From JAFCBV01 sp965370715 (lineage in GTDB: Archaea; EX4484-52; B79-G9): a stretch of 12,252 nt of DNA. Shown piece after piece: positions 1-5,977 of this stretch (positions within the stretch are counted from its first letter, which is position 1; every line of letters starts with the position of its first letter). A program made the translations under genes and the position numbers. The stretch covers positions 1 to 12,252 of the forward strand of contig CBDUVQ010000021.1 in NCBI GenBank assembly GCA_965370715.1, given 5' to 3'. The notes below the pieces were generated by a model. That model did no database searches. It was not told the DNA's origin and was given only the letters and a program-made list of their open reading frames with translations.

Positions 1-1687
1 TGCGGAACATTGCATTAAAGTCATGGTGTATGCGCCCCATCATGTGGCGCTCTATTGTTTCCATTAGCGGTGAGAACTGGCCCTCAAGCCAGGAGTGGAG
101 CTTTTTGATTTTTGCAAGCTCTTTTTCAGCATGGCGCTTGTCACCTATTTCAAGTTCAATAGACTCAAGGGATTTTTTTATGTCATCTTCCTGCTGCTCA
201 AGGCGCGCAAGAGCCTGCTTTTTTAGTGAAAGCTCTGCATCAAGGGTATCGAACTCTTTTCTTGCAGCTTCGTGCAATTCACTTGCCTTTGCGTTTTTTT
301 CTGCATCAGCTTTGAGTGCTGCAATTTCTTTTTCAAGGGATTCTTTTTCCTTTCCTGAATCTGCAAGCGCTTTCTCTTTTGCAGCCAGGTCATCAGATAT
401 CCTTTTAATCTCCTTTTCAGATGCAATCAGCCCGGTAAGATCGCGCTCACATTCTGCGATTTTTTCAAGGGCTTTTTTTGTTTCGTTGAGCTTTTCCAGA
501 ATCGCTTTTTTCTCTTCCTCAAGCTTTGCAAAAATCTTCTGGAAATTTGATATCTTGATTTCCTCTCCGCCAAGTATTGCCCGCTTGTGCGACTCGCCCA
601 CATCCTGAAGGCAGGTCGGGCACTGGTTTATGCTTTTGACGCGCTCAAGTATTTCCCTTGACACCTTCTGCCGTGCGCTGTTCTCGGACATCACAGAATC
701 AATGGCCTGAACCTCTTTTTCAAAGTGCTCTGTCTTTGTCTTCAGGTCTTCTTTTAGCAGGATTTCGTTTTTCAGCTTGTCTGCCTTTTCGCTAAAGTCC
801 TTTGTATCTCCTGATATTTCTTTCTGCCTTTCAGTAAGGACAGAAGACTCTTTTTGAAGAACCACGATTTGTTTTTCAAGCATATCTTTTTTTGATAGCG
901 ACACATCAATTTTTGCTTTTAGAGATGCAAATTCATGTTCCTGCTTTTCAAGAACCTCAATGCCCTTCTTTTTCTCTGCAAGACATTCTTCAGCAGTTTT
1001 TACTTTTGTTTTGAGGCTGTTTTTTTCCTCAAGAATTTCTTTGCTCTTCTGGAGCATTTCATTTTTCAGCTTTTCCTTTTCTTCAAGCCCCTCGGAAAGG
1101 CCGCCCAGCCACTCCATCTTGCGGCGAATGTTGCGCGAGACTATTGAGGCATTGCCACGGAGGCGCCTGTATCTGTCTATGCCAAATACATGGCGCATTA
1201 TTGAGGTTCTTTCATCCGGTGATATAAGAAGTATTGCTTTCATCTCTTCCTGCGGCGTGTAGACGGTGTACCTGAAAAGCAGGGACTTGTTCTTTCGAAG
1301 AAGGTTTGTCGGGTATCCGAGCAGCTCGAATACAAAGAAGCGAAGCGCAAAGCCTGTAAGGTCGTGCCTTATCCCGTCAACTATGGCATGCCCTGCGCTC
1401 TGCATAATCGCGCTGTTTTTCCTTTCAAGAGTGCGCGATATCTCGACATCGCAGCCCCCGAGGCGTATCTTCAGGGTTACACTTCCCTGTGTTGTTCCGT
1501 GGCGAAGAAGCTCTGCCCCAGAAAGCTCTCCCACCCGAAGCCCGAACAGGGCAAAGTCAATTGCAAGAAGTATGCTTGATTTTCCGCAGCCAATGTCTCC
1601 CTCAAGAAGGACTGAGCCTGCAGGGAACTTTATTTTCTCATCTGTATAGCTTCGTATGTTTTGAATGTGCAGGGACTCAATAATCAT
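1..1687 (-). CDS. rad50: DNA double-strand break repair ATPase Rad50 (C-terminal part outside window)
   Basis: SMC-like ATPase that works with Mre11 in processing and tethering DNA ends. I translated the minus strand from the ATG at 1687: the frame stays open to the window edge, giving 562 residues without the C-terminal ATPase lobe. Visible: the N-terminal strand MIIESLHIQNIRSY, Walker A EGDIGCGKSS (GxxGxGKS, about residues 29-38), a Q-loop candidate at Gln146 (YTPQEE), a Lys/Glu-rich coiled coil from about residue 190, and the zinc hook CPTC at residues 356-359, after which the coiled coil resumes. The hook comes early compared with Pyrococcus furiosus Rad50 (around Cys444), so the arms look short. 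The ATG directly follows the mre11 stop (TAG-ATG, no spacer). An AGAGG sequence inside the end of mre11 can serve as ribosome binding site, so translation is probably coupled. Confidence 0.96.
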   Translation of the reverse strand, partial: MIIESLHIQNIRSYTDEKIKFPAGSVLLEGDIGCGKSSILLAIDFALFGLRVGELSGAELLRHGTTQGSVTLKIRLGGCDVEISRTLERKNSAIMQSAGHAIVDGIRHDLTGFALRFFVFELLGYPTNLLRKNKSLLFRYTVYTPQEEMKAILLISPDERTSIMRHVFGIDRYRRLRGNASIVSRNIRRKMEWLGGLSEGLEEKEKLKNEMLQKSKEILEEKNSLKTKVKTAEECLAEKKKGIEVLEKQEHEFASLKAKIDVSLSKKDMLEKQIVVLQKESSVLTERQKEISGDTKDFSEKADKLKNEILLKEDLKTKTEHFEKEVQAIDSVMSENSARQKVSREILERVKSINQCPTCLQDVGESHKRAILGGEEIKISNFQKIFAKLEEEKKAILEKLNETKKALEKIAECERDLTGLIASEKEIKRISDDLAAKEKALADSGKEKESLEKEIAALKADAEKNAKASELHEAARKEFDTLDAELSLKKQALARLEQQEDDIKKSLESIELEIGDKRHAEKELAKIKKLHSWLEGQFSPLMETIERHMMGRIHHDFNAMFR

Positions 1688-2929
1688 CTAATCATCCTCT
1701 TTAGAGATGCCGAGCGCCTTTTCGCCGAGAGAAGATACTTTCTCGTCAAATGCGCTGTTTGTCTCGCCTTCCTGCTTTTCGATGTCAAGGCACGCCATAA
1801 GCTCGCGCGCAAGCAACTCTTCATTCACTCCGATGTCGCTTTTTCCAAGGTGCTCGCGAAGCAGCTTGGACTCAAGCTCCTGCAAATTCAGGGAGTCCTC
1901 GACCTGCACTTCTTCAAACTCCCTGTCCTCAAGCATAAAGGTGTTTTTCTTGAAAAGCAGTGCACCTCCGCTATCTGCAATCTCCATTGCCTTTGAGAAA
2001 TCCACATCGCGCACATTTCCTGACGAGAGTTTGCCGAAGACACGAAGAAGCACGATTCGATCAGCAAGAGTAACTTTTTTTAATTCTTCGCACATTTTTT
2101 GTTCGCAGGATTCTGCTGATTTTCCATTGGCATCAATTCTTATTGCAGTCACAATGCGCGGCTCAATCGGTATGCGCTTTGTAGTGACGCTATTCTCTTC
2201 AACAGACACAACCATGAAATTTCCCTTGCGCCCGTGCTCAAGCTCCCTGAAATTAACCGGATATAGCGCGCCCGGGAACACGAATTTTCCAAAGCCGCTT
2301 TCGTTTTTCTCAAAAATTGTGTGTACATGACCCCCTGCATAATAGCTGAAGTTCTTCGGGAAGCATGAAAGCGGGATGCCTTCAATCGCGGCGAGAAACC
2401 GTGGCTTATACTCTTCAATTGCTGAGTGGAACATGAATATTTTGAATCCATCCTCTTTTTCAAGGGGGTCAATATCAAGTGCCTCATAATACATTTTCTC
2501 AAGCCCGCCTTTTTTGCCGGGCATGCCTGTAATCTTTGCGCCTGTCTTTCCGTCGGTCGTGAATTTCAGGAAAAGGCACCCGTCGCGCTCCTCTGCTTTT
2601 GCGGCATTGGTGAACAGCCCTGCTGCCTCAAGAACACGTATTATTGTCTTGTCAGACTGCGAGAAGTCGTGCGAGCCTGCAATGACGTATATAGGTATCT
2701 TTGCATCGCGCACTTCTTTCATCTTCTTGGTTGCAGCGCGCAGAATCTCCATGTCCGGTGTGCATGAGTGGAACAGGTCGCCTGATATCAGGACAAAATC
2801 CATACTCTCTTTAATGCACCAGTCCATTGCTTCCTGAAATGCCAAGAGGTTGGTTTGCTTAAGAACAGGCTCTCTCCACGAATCAAGGTGGCAGTCAGCA
2901 AGATGCGCAAATTTGAATGAACTGGACAT
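1688..2929 (-). CDS. mre11: DNA repair nuclease Mre11 (SbcD-like metallophosphoesterase)
   Basis: Mn-dependent nuclease partner of Rad50, acting on DNA double-strand ends. The 413-residue product has the calcineurin-like motifs in order: ADCH (Asp12, His14), SGDLFH (Asp51, His54), AGSHD (85-88), FHSAI (His168) and GGHVH (His201, His203), then a C-terminal capping and Rad50-binding region. The third motif reads GSHD where GNHD is the textbook form. A longer reading would begin at a TTG at 2965, but I prefer the ATG at 2929: an AT-rich A-box (2953-2962) lies about 28 bp upstream, which suits a leaderless message, and the protein then begins MSSSFKFAHLADCH, a usual family N-terminus. It is the first gene of a two-gene unit with rad50. 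Confidence 0.95.
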   Translation of the reverse strand: MSSSFKFAHLADCHLDSWREPVLKQTNLLAFQEAMDWCIKESMDFVLISGDLFHSCTPDMEILRAATKKMKEVRDAKIPIYVIAGSHDFSQSDKTIIRVLEAAGLFTNAAKAEERDGCLFLKFTTDGKTGAKITGMPGKKGGLEKMYYEALDIDPLEKEDGFKIFMFHSAIEEYKPRFLAAIEGIPLSCFPKNFSYYAGGHVHTIFEKNESGFGKFVFPGALYPVNFRELEHGRKGNFMVVSVEENSVTTKRIPIEPRIVTAIRIDANGKSAESCEQKMCEELKKVTLADRIVLLRVFGKLSSGNVRDVDFSKAMEIADSGGALLFKKNTFMLEDREFEEVQVEDSLNLQELESKLLREHLGKSDIGVNEELLARELMACLDIEKQEGETNSAFDEKVSSLGEKALGISKEDD

Positions 2930-2952
2930 ATACAGTATAATTGTTGGGAAGA

Positions 2953-2962
2953 GTTTTATTTT
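2953..2962 (-). promoter_or_regulatory. A-box of the mre11-rad50 unit
   Basis: On the minus strand this reads AAAATAAAAC, centred about 28 bp upstream of the ATG at 2929. The distance matches an archaeal TATA element driving a transcript that begins at or near the start codon. There is no Shine-Dalgarno sequence before that ATG. This is inferred from position and composition only. Confidence 0.5.
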
Positions 2963-2977
2963 CAACTGTGCCGAAAA

Positions 2978-3072
2978 CTGCGGACGTTAGTCCGTAGATG
3001 GAGGCACATTGAAAAGCTTGAAACCGAACCAAGCAAACAACGGCTTTTTCACATGAAGGTTTCATGATTTCT
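2978..3072 (+). repeat. Intergenic repeat element, left copy
   Basis: Three parts in order: a hairpin at 2978-2997 (CTGCGGAC, loop GTTA, GTCCGTAG, with one G-T pair); block 1 at 3009-3038; and block 2 at 3057-3072 (AGGTTTCATGATTTCT). Block 1 matches the reverse complement of 9372-9401 at 28 of 30 positions, and block 2 matches the reverse complement of 9272-9287 exactly. Order and orientation are kept, so both intergenic regions carry the same type of element, inverted relative to each other. Between block 1 and block 2 there are 18 bases here and 84 in the right copy. No coding potential was recognised. Between this element and the next promoter (3073-3145) I see only a TATAAAAA box at 3115-3122, which could serve an unseen transcript. 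Confidence 0.75.
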
Positions 3073-3145
3073 GTTGAATATGCTATTTGTTGTTTCCAAA
3101 CGCCGTGTAAACAGTATAAAAAGCTACTAGAACGTGGTAACGTAA

Positions 3146-3155
3146 CTATATATAG
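3146..3155 (+). promoter_or_regulatory. TATA box upstream of the 160-residue orphan gene
   Basis: CTATATATAG is a perfect palindrome and a good archaeal A-box. A start of transcription about 25 bp downstream would fall near 3176-3181, giving a leader of roughly 110 bases before the ATG at 3291. A second TATA-like box (TATAAAAA) lies at 3115-3122. Confidence 0.5.
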
Positions 3156-3181
3156 TTTCACGACCCCAAAAGTAATATTTA

Positions 3182-3199
3182 CTTAGTGGTGTCACTAAG
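3182..3199 (+). promoter_or_regulatory. Perfect 7-bp inverted repeat at the predicted transcript start
   Basis: CTTAGTG and CACTAAG are separated by GTGT. The repeat sits where transcription from the TATA box at 3146-3155 is expected to begin. It could be an operator that occludes the start site, or a hairpin at the extreme 5' end of the leader. Nothing in the window identifies a cognate regulator. Confidence 0.4.
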
Positions 3200-3290
3200 A
3201 CGTGGGAGTGATAGGAAATATCCAGGATCCAAGGAAGCGCACATGCAAACATTCCATAATCACTCATCAAGGGAGATTGAAGGTGATCAA

Positions 3291-3773
3291 ATGGAGACTG
3301 GTGGAATCAATTACGCAGTTATTGAGGAACTACTTAACGAGTTTATGTTCTACTGTCCACAATATAATCCAGATATTACCAAAATAAAAGAAGAAGACAC
3401 ATGTTGTCGTTATGCTGCAAATTGTGTACTGAAATTAATGAACCAAAGCAATCCAACAGGGGACACAAATTTAGTGACAAATGTTGACTCTCTATATGAG
3501 CTCTGTAGTGGCAAAACTTGTAGGGTGGGTCAATCCCTTACAAATCTCATTAACTATGTTAATTTAATGAAGGAAGAATCTCCAGAGAAGTTTGAATCAA
3601 TTGAAGATAACGCATTCAAACCATTTAACACCACCTCAGATCTTCTTGACCCGAAATTTGCAGAAATAATGACTGCACTTACAAGCAATACAGAAGTGCG
3701 TATGGATGAAAACCCGATCCCTGAAGCCCCCTCGGATCGAAAACCGTACCCACAAATGGATATGTTTGGATAG
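3291..3773 (+). CDS. Unrecognised 160-residue protein with a clustered-cysteine N-terminal half
   Basis: I do not recognise a family. The start is set by the ATG at 3291, preceded by AGGTGATC, which is complementary to the usual archaeal 16S 3' end; a GTG at 3186 and an ATG at 3243 lack such a site. The protein looks soluble, with no signal peptide or membrane segment. Cysteines fall at residues 22, 38, 39, 45, 72 and 77, enough for a metal site or disulfides, but no standard spacing is evident. The N-terminal 50 residues look helical. The last 40 residues are Pro- and Asp-rich and end in PQMDMFG, resembling the QL(S/D)LF sliding-clamp peptide of bacteria. The gene is more AT-rich than its neighbours, with few GCGC tetramers, and stands alone with its own leader and terminator, so acquisition by transfer is possible. 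That it is a real gene is well supported; its role is unknown. Confidence 0.75.
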   Translation: METGGINYAVIEELLNEFMFYCPQYNPDITKIKEEDTCCRYAANCVLKLMNQSNPTGDTNLVTNVDSLYELCSGKTCRVGQSLTNLINYVNLMKEESPEKFESIEDNAFKPFNTTSDLLDPKFAEIMTALTSNTEVRMDENPIPEAPSDRKPYPQMDMFG

Positions 3774-3826
3774 TAAGCGCAATATAATAATGCAACAAAC
3801 GAACAGACAGCTTTAATGCCGCTCTC

Positions 3827-3866
3827 TAGGCTGTTAATCTTATTAACAGCCTACTTCTTTTTCTTC
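3827..3866 (+). terminator. Intrinsic-terminator-like hairpin with T-rich tract
   Basis: A perfect 12-bp stem (TAGGCTGTTAAT at 3827-3838, ATTAACAGCCTA at 3842-3853) with a 3-base loop CTT is followed by CTTCTTTTTCTTC. It lies 54 bp after the stop of the 160-residue orphan on the same strand. A stem this long is unusual beside the other genes here, none of which has one. The poly-T tract alone could terminate an archaeal polymerase. Confidence 0.75.
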
Positions 3867-3978
3867 AAACCAAAATCAATGAAAAACAAAAAGAATACAA
3901 GTGTGCGCTTATATGTATGAGTTTATTCTGTTGAATCAGAGGCTTAAGCAGCACACAGGCAGGATTAAGAACAACCTT

Positions 3979-4043
3979 CTGTTTTGGGAAGAAAACTAAC
4001 ACGCGCATTCTAACAGATATTAAAACATTTTTCCCCAAAACAG
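3979..4043 (+). promoter_or_regulatory. Inverted repeat enclosing the mtrA-like promoter
   Basis: CTGTTTTGGG (3979-3988) and CCCAAAACAG (4034-4043) are perfect 10-bp inverted arms, 45 bp apart; TT-C and G-AA extend them with one extra C. Between them lies the A-box ATATTAAAAC (about 4017-4026), centred 26 bp before the ATG at 4047, so the downstream arm covers about -13 to -4. The layout suggests a regulator bound at both arms, possibly with looping, or an AT-rich hairpin in DNA. Upstream, 3867-3978 is AT-rich and holds nothing I can identify. Confidence 0.5.
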
Positions 4044-4046
4044 TCC

Positions 4047-4631
4047 ATGCAAAACTGGCCCCCGATGCCCGGTGACTACAAGGTTCTTGAAAAACAGAGC
4101 AAAGTAGCAGTTGTAACCCTGACAACAAACCCGGATGAATTCAGCATACCGGAAGCGGCAATTGTCGGAAGCCTTAAGACCGAAAATCTCGGGATTGAAA
4201 GAATAATAGCCAACATAATATCAAACCCGAAAATACGCGCTTTCATCCTATGCGGCAAAGAGTCACAGGGGCATTTCGCAGGTCAGGCACTTTTATCTGT
4301 ATGGAAAAACGGCGCTGATGAGAATATGAAGATAATCGGCGCAAAAGGTCCTATCCCCTACCTTGAGAACATCACGCAAGAAGCGATTGCGCGCTTCCAA
4401 AGGCAGATTGCGCTCATGGAAGACCTGATTGGAGAGACAAACACAGAGGCTGTGCGCGCTAAAACCCGTGAAATCAATGCAATGAGGCTTCCGGAGTTCA
4501 ATGAAGAGCCGATGCATGCTGCCAGCAGGAAAGAATCCAAAAAGACAGTGGTTTCAGGTGCTGAAAACATGCTTGTTCTACCGGGCGGGTTTGTGGTTGA
4601 CCCGGTTAGTTTTGAGATAAAGTGCGCTTAA
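4047..4631 (+). CDS. mtrA: Stand-alone MtrA-like corrinoid protein (tetrahydromethanopterin S-methyltransferase subunit A family)
   Basis: In methanogens MtrA carries the corrinoid that relays a methyl group from tetrahydromethanopterin to coenzyme M within the membrane Mtr complex. This 194-residue protein begins MQNWPPMPGDY and contains the family core: AAIVGSLKTENLGIE (37-51), ANIISNPKIR (55-64), ILCGKESQGHFAGQ (67-80), IIGAKGPIPYLENI (96-109) and a helical tail with FNEEPM (151-156). His76 in the QGH motif corresponds to the proposed cobalt-ligating histidine (His84 in Methanothermobacter MtrA, from memory). It lacks the C-terminal membrane anchor of the methanogen subunit; instead it ends with a short hydrophobic strand-like segment (LPGGFVVDPVSFEI). 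No other mtr, mcr or methyltransferase gene lies nearby. It is probably a cytoplasmic methyl carrier for another methyltransferase, partner unknown. Family assignment is strong; function is inferred. Confidence 0.88.
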   Translation: MQNWPPMPGDYKVLEKQSKVAVVTLTTNPDEFSIPEAAIVGSLKTENLGIERIIANIISNPKIRAFILCGKESQGHFAGQALLSVWKNGADENMKIIGAKGPIPYLENITQEAIARFQRQIALMEDLIGETNTEAVRAKTREINAMRLPEFNEEPMHAASRKESKKTVVSGAENMLVLPGGFVVDPVSFEIKCA

Positions 4632-4747
4632 AGGGCAGATTTCGAGAATAAATGGGCTTTAAATTAAGTTACACATCCCAATTGGAGGCGCGTTGCGAAA
4701 TTGCTTGTATGGTGTCTGAGAGCACATGTCACATTCTGGTGATAATA

Positions 4748-4793
4748 ATACAAATGTATTTAAATGTCACTAGGAATCGAAAACTGTGAGGTG
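4748..4793 (+). promoter_or_regulatory. Promoter and ribosome binding site of the orphan-phosphoesterase unit
   Basis: TATTTAAA (4757-4764) is a reasonable A-box, predicting a transcript start near 4786, immediately before the Shine-Dalgarno sequence GAGGTG (4788-4793), which is spaced 6 bases from the ATG at 4800. The small palindrome ATACA-AA-TGTAT (4748-4759) overlaps the box, and ATGTCAC occurs at 4726-4732 and again at 4764-4770, flanking it. These repeats could be operator half-sites but are short enough to arise by chance. Confidence 0.5.
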
Positions 4794-4799
4794 TAAAAT

Positions 4800-5291
4800 A
4801 TGATTTACAATAGAGAGACTTTTGGCGGTAGTGGAATACAGACAGAACGTGTGAATTACGAGCCTGAAGGAAAACGTAGATATTGTTTTACTTTGTTTAA
4901 AGGCTCTGAAGAAGATGTTATGAGTGGTGTTGCAAAAAGAGATTCAGAAATTGTCCATAAGGCTTTGTTGAACAATGGTTGGTTTAAAAAAAATGATGCA
5001 ATATGTCGTGAAATATATTGTAGGGGTGATTTGATGAATGCTATGGCGCTTGCAAATACGTTTGGCGATTATTTGTTTAGTGCACGTGTTAAAAGAACAG
5101 ATTTTTTGACTCTTGCTGGTGTTAAATATAAAGAAGATGAATCTATAGATGTTCAAGAACTTTTTGAGGCTATGGAAAAGGATGCTAAACACGTTGAGGA
5201 ACGATGTCTTAGAGTATACAATGGAGCCGAAATGCCAACAATTATGGAATCTCAAGGTTTCACGGAATCCGATAAACCATTATTAATTTAG
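4800..5291 (+). CDS. Unrecognised 163-residue protein, first gene of a two-gene unit
   Basis: I do not recognise a family. The start is clear: GAGGTG six bases before the ATG. The protein appears soluble and mixed alpha/beta, with an acidic helical C-terminal half (about residues 112-140), no signal peptide and no membrane segment. Cysteines at residues 29, 69, 74 and 136 show no familiar metal-binding pattern. Codon use differs from the surrounding genes: TTG, GGT, GTT and CGT are frequent, and GCGC, common in neighbours, is nearly absent. The phosphoesterase gene follows after 16 bp with no room for its own promoter, so the two are probably cotranscribed. A link to nucleic acid end repair is therefore possible but rests on position alone. 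Confidence 0.78.
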   Translation: MIYNRETFGGSGIQTERVNYEPEGKRRYCFTLFKGSEEDVMSGVAKRDSEIVHKALLNNGWFKKNDAICREIYCRGDLMNAMALANTFGDYLFSARVKRTDFLTLAGVKYKEDESIDVQELFEAMEKDAKHVEERCLRVYNGAEMPTIMESQGFTESDKPLLI

Positions 5292-5307
5292 AAATGCAAA
5301 TGGTGCT

Positions 5308-5697
5308 ATGCCTGAAAAGAGACCTATTTTTGTCGTGCAGGAACACCATGCAACGCACCTGCATTGGGACTTTCGCCTTGAAGTTGAAGGAGTCCTGAAA
5401 AGCTGGGCAGTGCCGAAGGAGCCGCCGCTTGAATCCGGTGTCAAGCGCCTTGCTATAGAGGTTGCAGACCATTCTCTTGAGTATGCGGATTTTGAAGGCA
5501 TAATCCCTGAAGGGCAGTACGGCGCAGGCACTGTAAAACTCTGGGACAAAGGAACGTATGTCCCTGAAAAGAGTTCTAACAAAGAGATTCTGGTTGAGCT
5601 TCGCGGAAAGAAAATGAAAGGAAACTATGTTCTTCTAAAGACTCATTTTCAGGGTGCAAAGAATTCGTGGCTGTTGTTTAAGAAAAAATCTGTCTAG
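5308..5697 (+). CDS. Stand-alone LigD-type 3'-phosphoesterase (PE domain)
   Basis: This domain heals 3' ends by removing 3'-terminal ribonucleotides and 3'-phosphates before ligation; in many bacteria it is fused in LigD, while archaea often encode it separately. The 129 residues are essentially one PE domain: FVVQEHHATHLHWDFRLE (8-25), WAVPKEPP (33-40), EVADHSLEYADFEGIIPEG (51-69), YGAGTVKLWD, and the closing GNYVLLK and WLLFKK strands. By comparison with Pseudomonas LigD, the metal and catalytic residues are His13, His19, Asp21, Arg23, His55 and Tyr59, and all are present. Its ATG is 16 bp after the previous stop, with a GGTG just upstream. Its TAG overlaps the stop of the convergent gene within one CTAG. 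mre11-rad50 lies 2.4 kb away, so end repair is a shared theme, though no Ku or ligase is in the window. Confidence 0.93.
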   Translation: MPEKRPIFVVQEHHATHLHWDFRLEVEGVLKSWAVPKEPPLESGVKRLAIEVADHSLEYADFEGIIPEGQYGAGTVKLWDKGTYVPEKSSNKEILVELRGKKMKGNYVLLKTHFQGAKNSWLLFKKKSV

Positions 5698-5918
5698 TAC
5701 CTATGATGCGCGACCGCTATCGCAACCGCAATCCATGCAAGGCCCCCAACCATGATTAGAAGTAGCGCTAGCGCTAGCGTGCCATAATATGAGAACGGAG
5801 TGACCCCTATAGTCCACTCAAGGTGTCCGGCAAGCCATGCCCCTGCAAGGACTAGAATTGAGCCCGCAATCCAAAAAAGTGCGAGTTTTCCTTCAGGCAA
5901 CTCTTTTTTTAGAACCAT
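5694..5918 (-). CDS. Small two-helix membrane protein, unrecognised
   Basis: The 74 residues contain two strongly hydrophobic segments, about 13-31 (LALFWIAGSILVLAGAWLA) and 44-70, joined by a short loop with HLEW, a hairpin topology. The N-terminus (MVLKKELPEGK) is charged. No family was recognised. The stop TAG lies inside CTAG at 5694-5697, shared with the converging phosphoesterase. The ATG at 5918 has no Shine-Dalgarno sequence; an A-box at 5947-5958 would give a leader of a few bases and also serves aIF6 in the other direction. A run of alternating AGCGCT hexamers at 5763-5778 encodes the Leu-Ala-Leu-Ala part of helix two and is probably just coding sequence. Confidence 0.72.
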   Translation of the reverse strand: MVLKKELPEGKLALFWIAGSILVLAGAWLAGHLEWTIGVTPFSYYGTLALALLLIMVGGLAWIAVAIAVAHHRY

Positions 5919-5946
5919 ATTACTCTGTTATGTAGTTCGGTGAATT

Positions 5947-5958
5947 ACTTAATATAGT
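5947..5958. promoter_or_regulatory. A-box between divergent genes (aIF6 and small membrane protein)
   Basis: ACTTAATATAGT is a near-palindromic A-box. Its centre is about 25 bp from the aIF6 ATG at 5978 (leaderless) and about 34 bp from the ATG at 5918 on the other strand (short leader). No second A-box of comparable quality was seen in the 59-bp gap, so it may serve both genes. Confidence 0.45.
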
Positions 5959-5977
5959 TTGCTTCAAAAAAGTGCCT

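Noticed and set aside
30..608. Long Ser/Phe-rich plus-strand frame opposite rad50
   Set aside because: Its composition is the mirror of Lys/Glu-rich coiled-coil codons on the other strand; the minus strand carries clear Rad50 motifs.
2895..3161. Minus-strand frame of 88 residues across the mre11 promoter and left repeat
   Set aside because: It overlaps the mre11 start in another frame and covers the promoter and repeat blocks; the sequence resembles no family.
3865..4128. Minus-strand frame of 87 residues opposite the mtrA promoter
   Set aside because: It is antisense to the start of mtrA and its promoter, with no start signals of its own.
5763..5778. Alternating AGCGCT repeat as a regulatory palindrome
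   Set aside because: It lies within the membrane protein gene and encodes a Leu-Ala run in a helix, which explains it.
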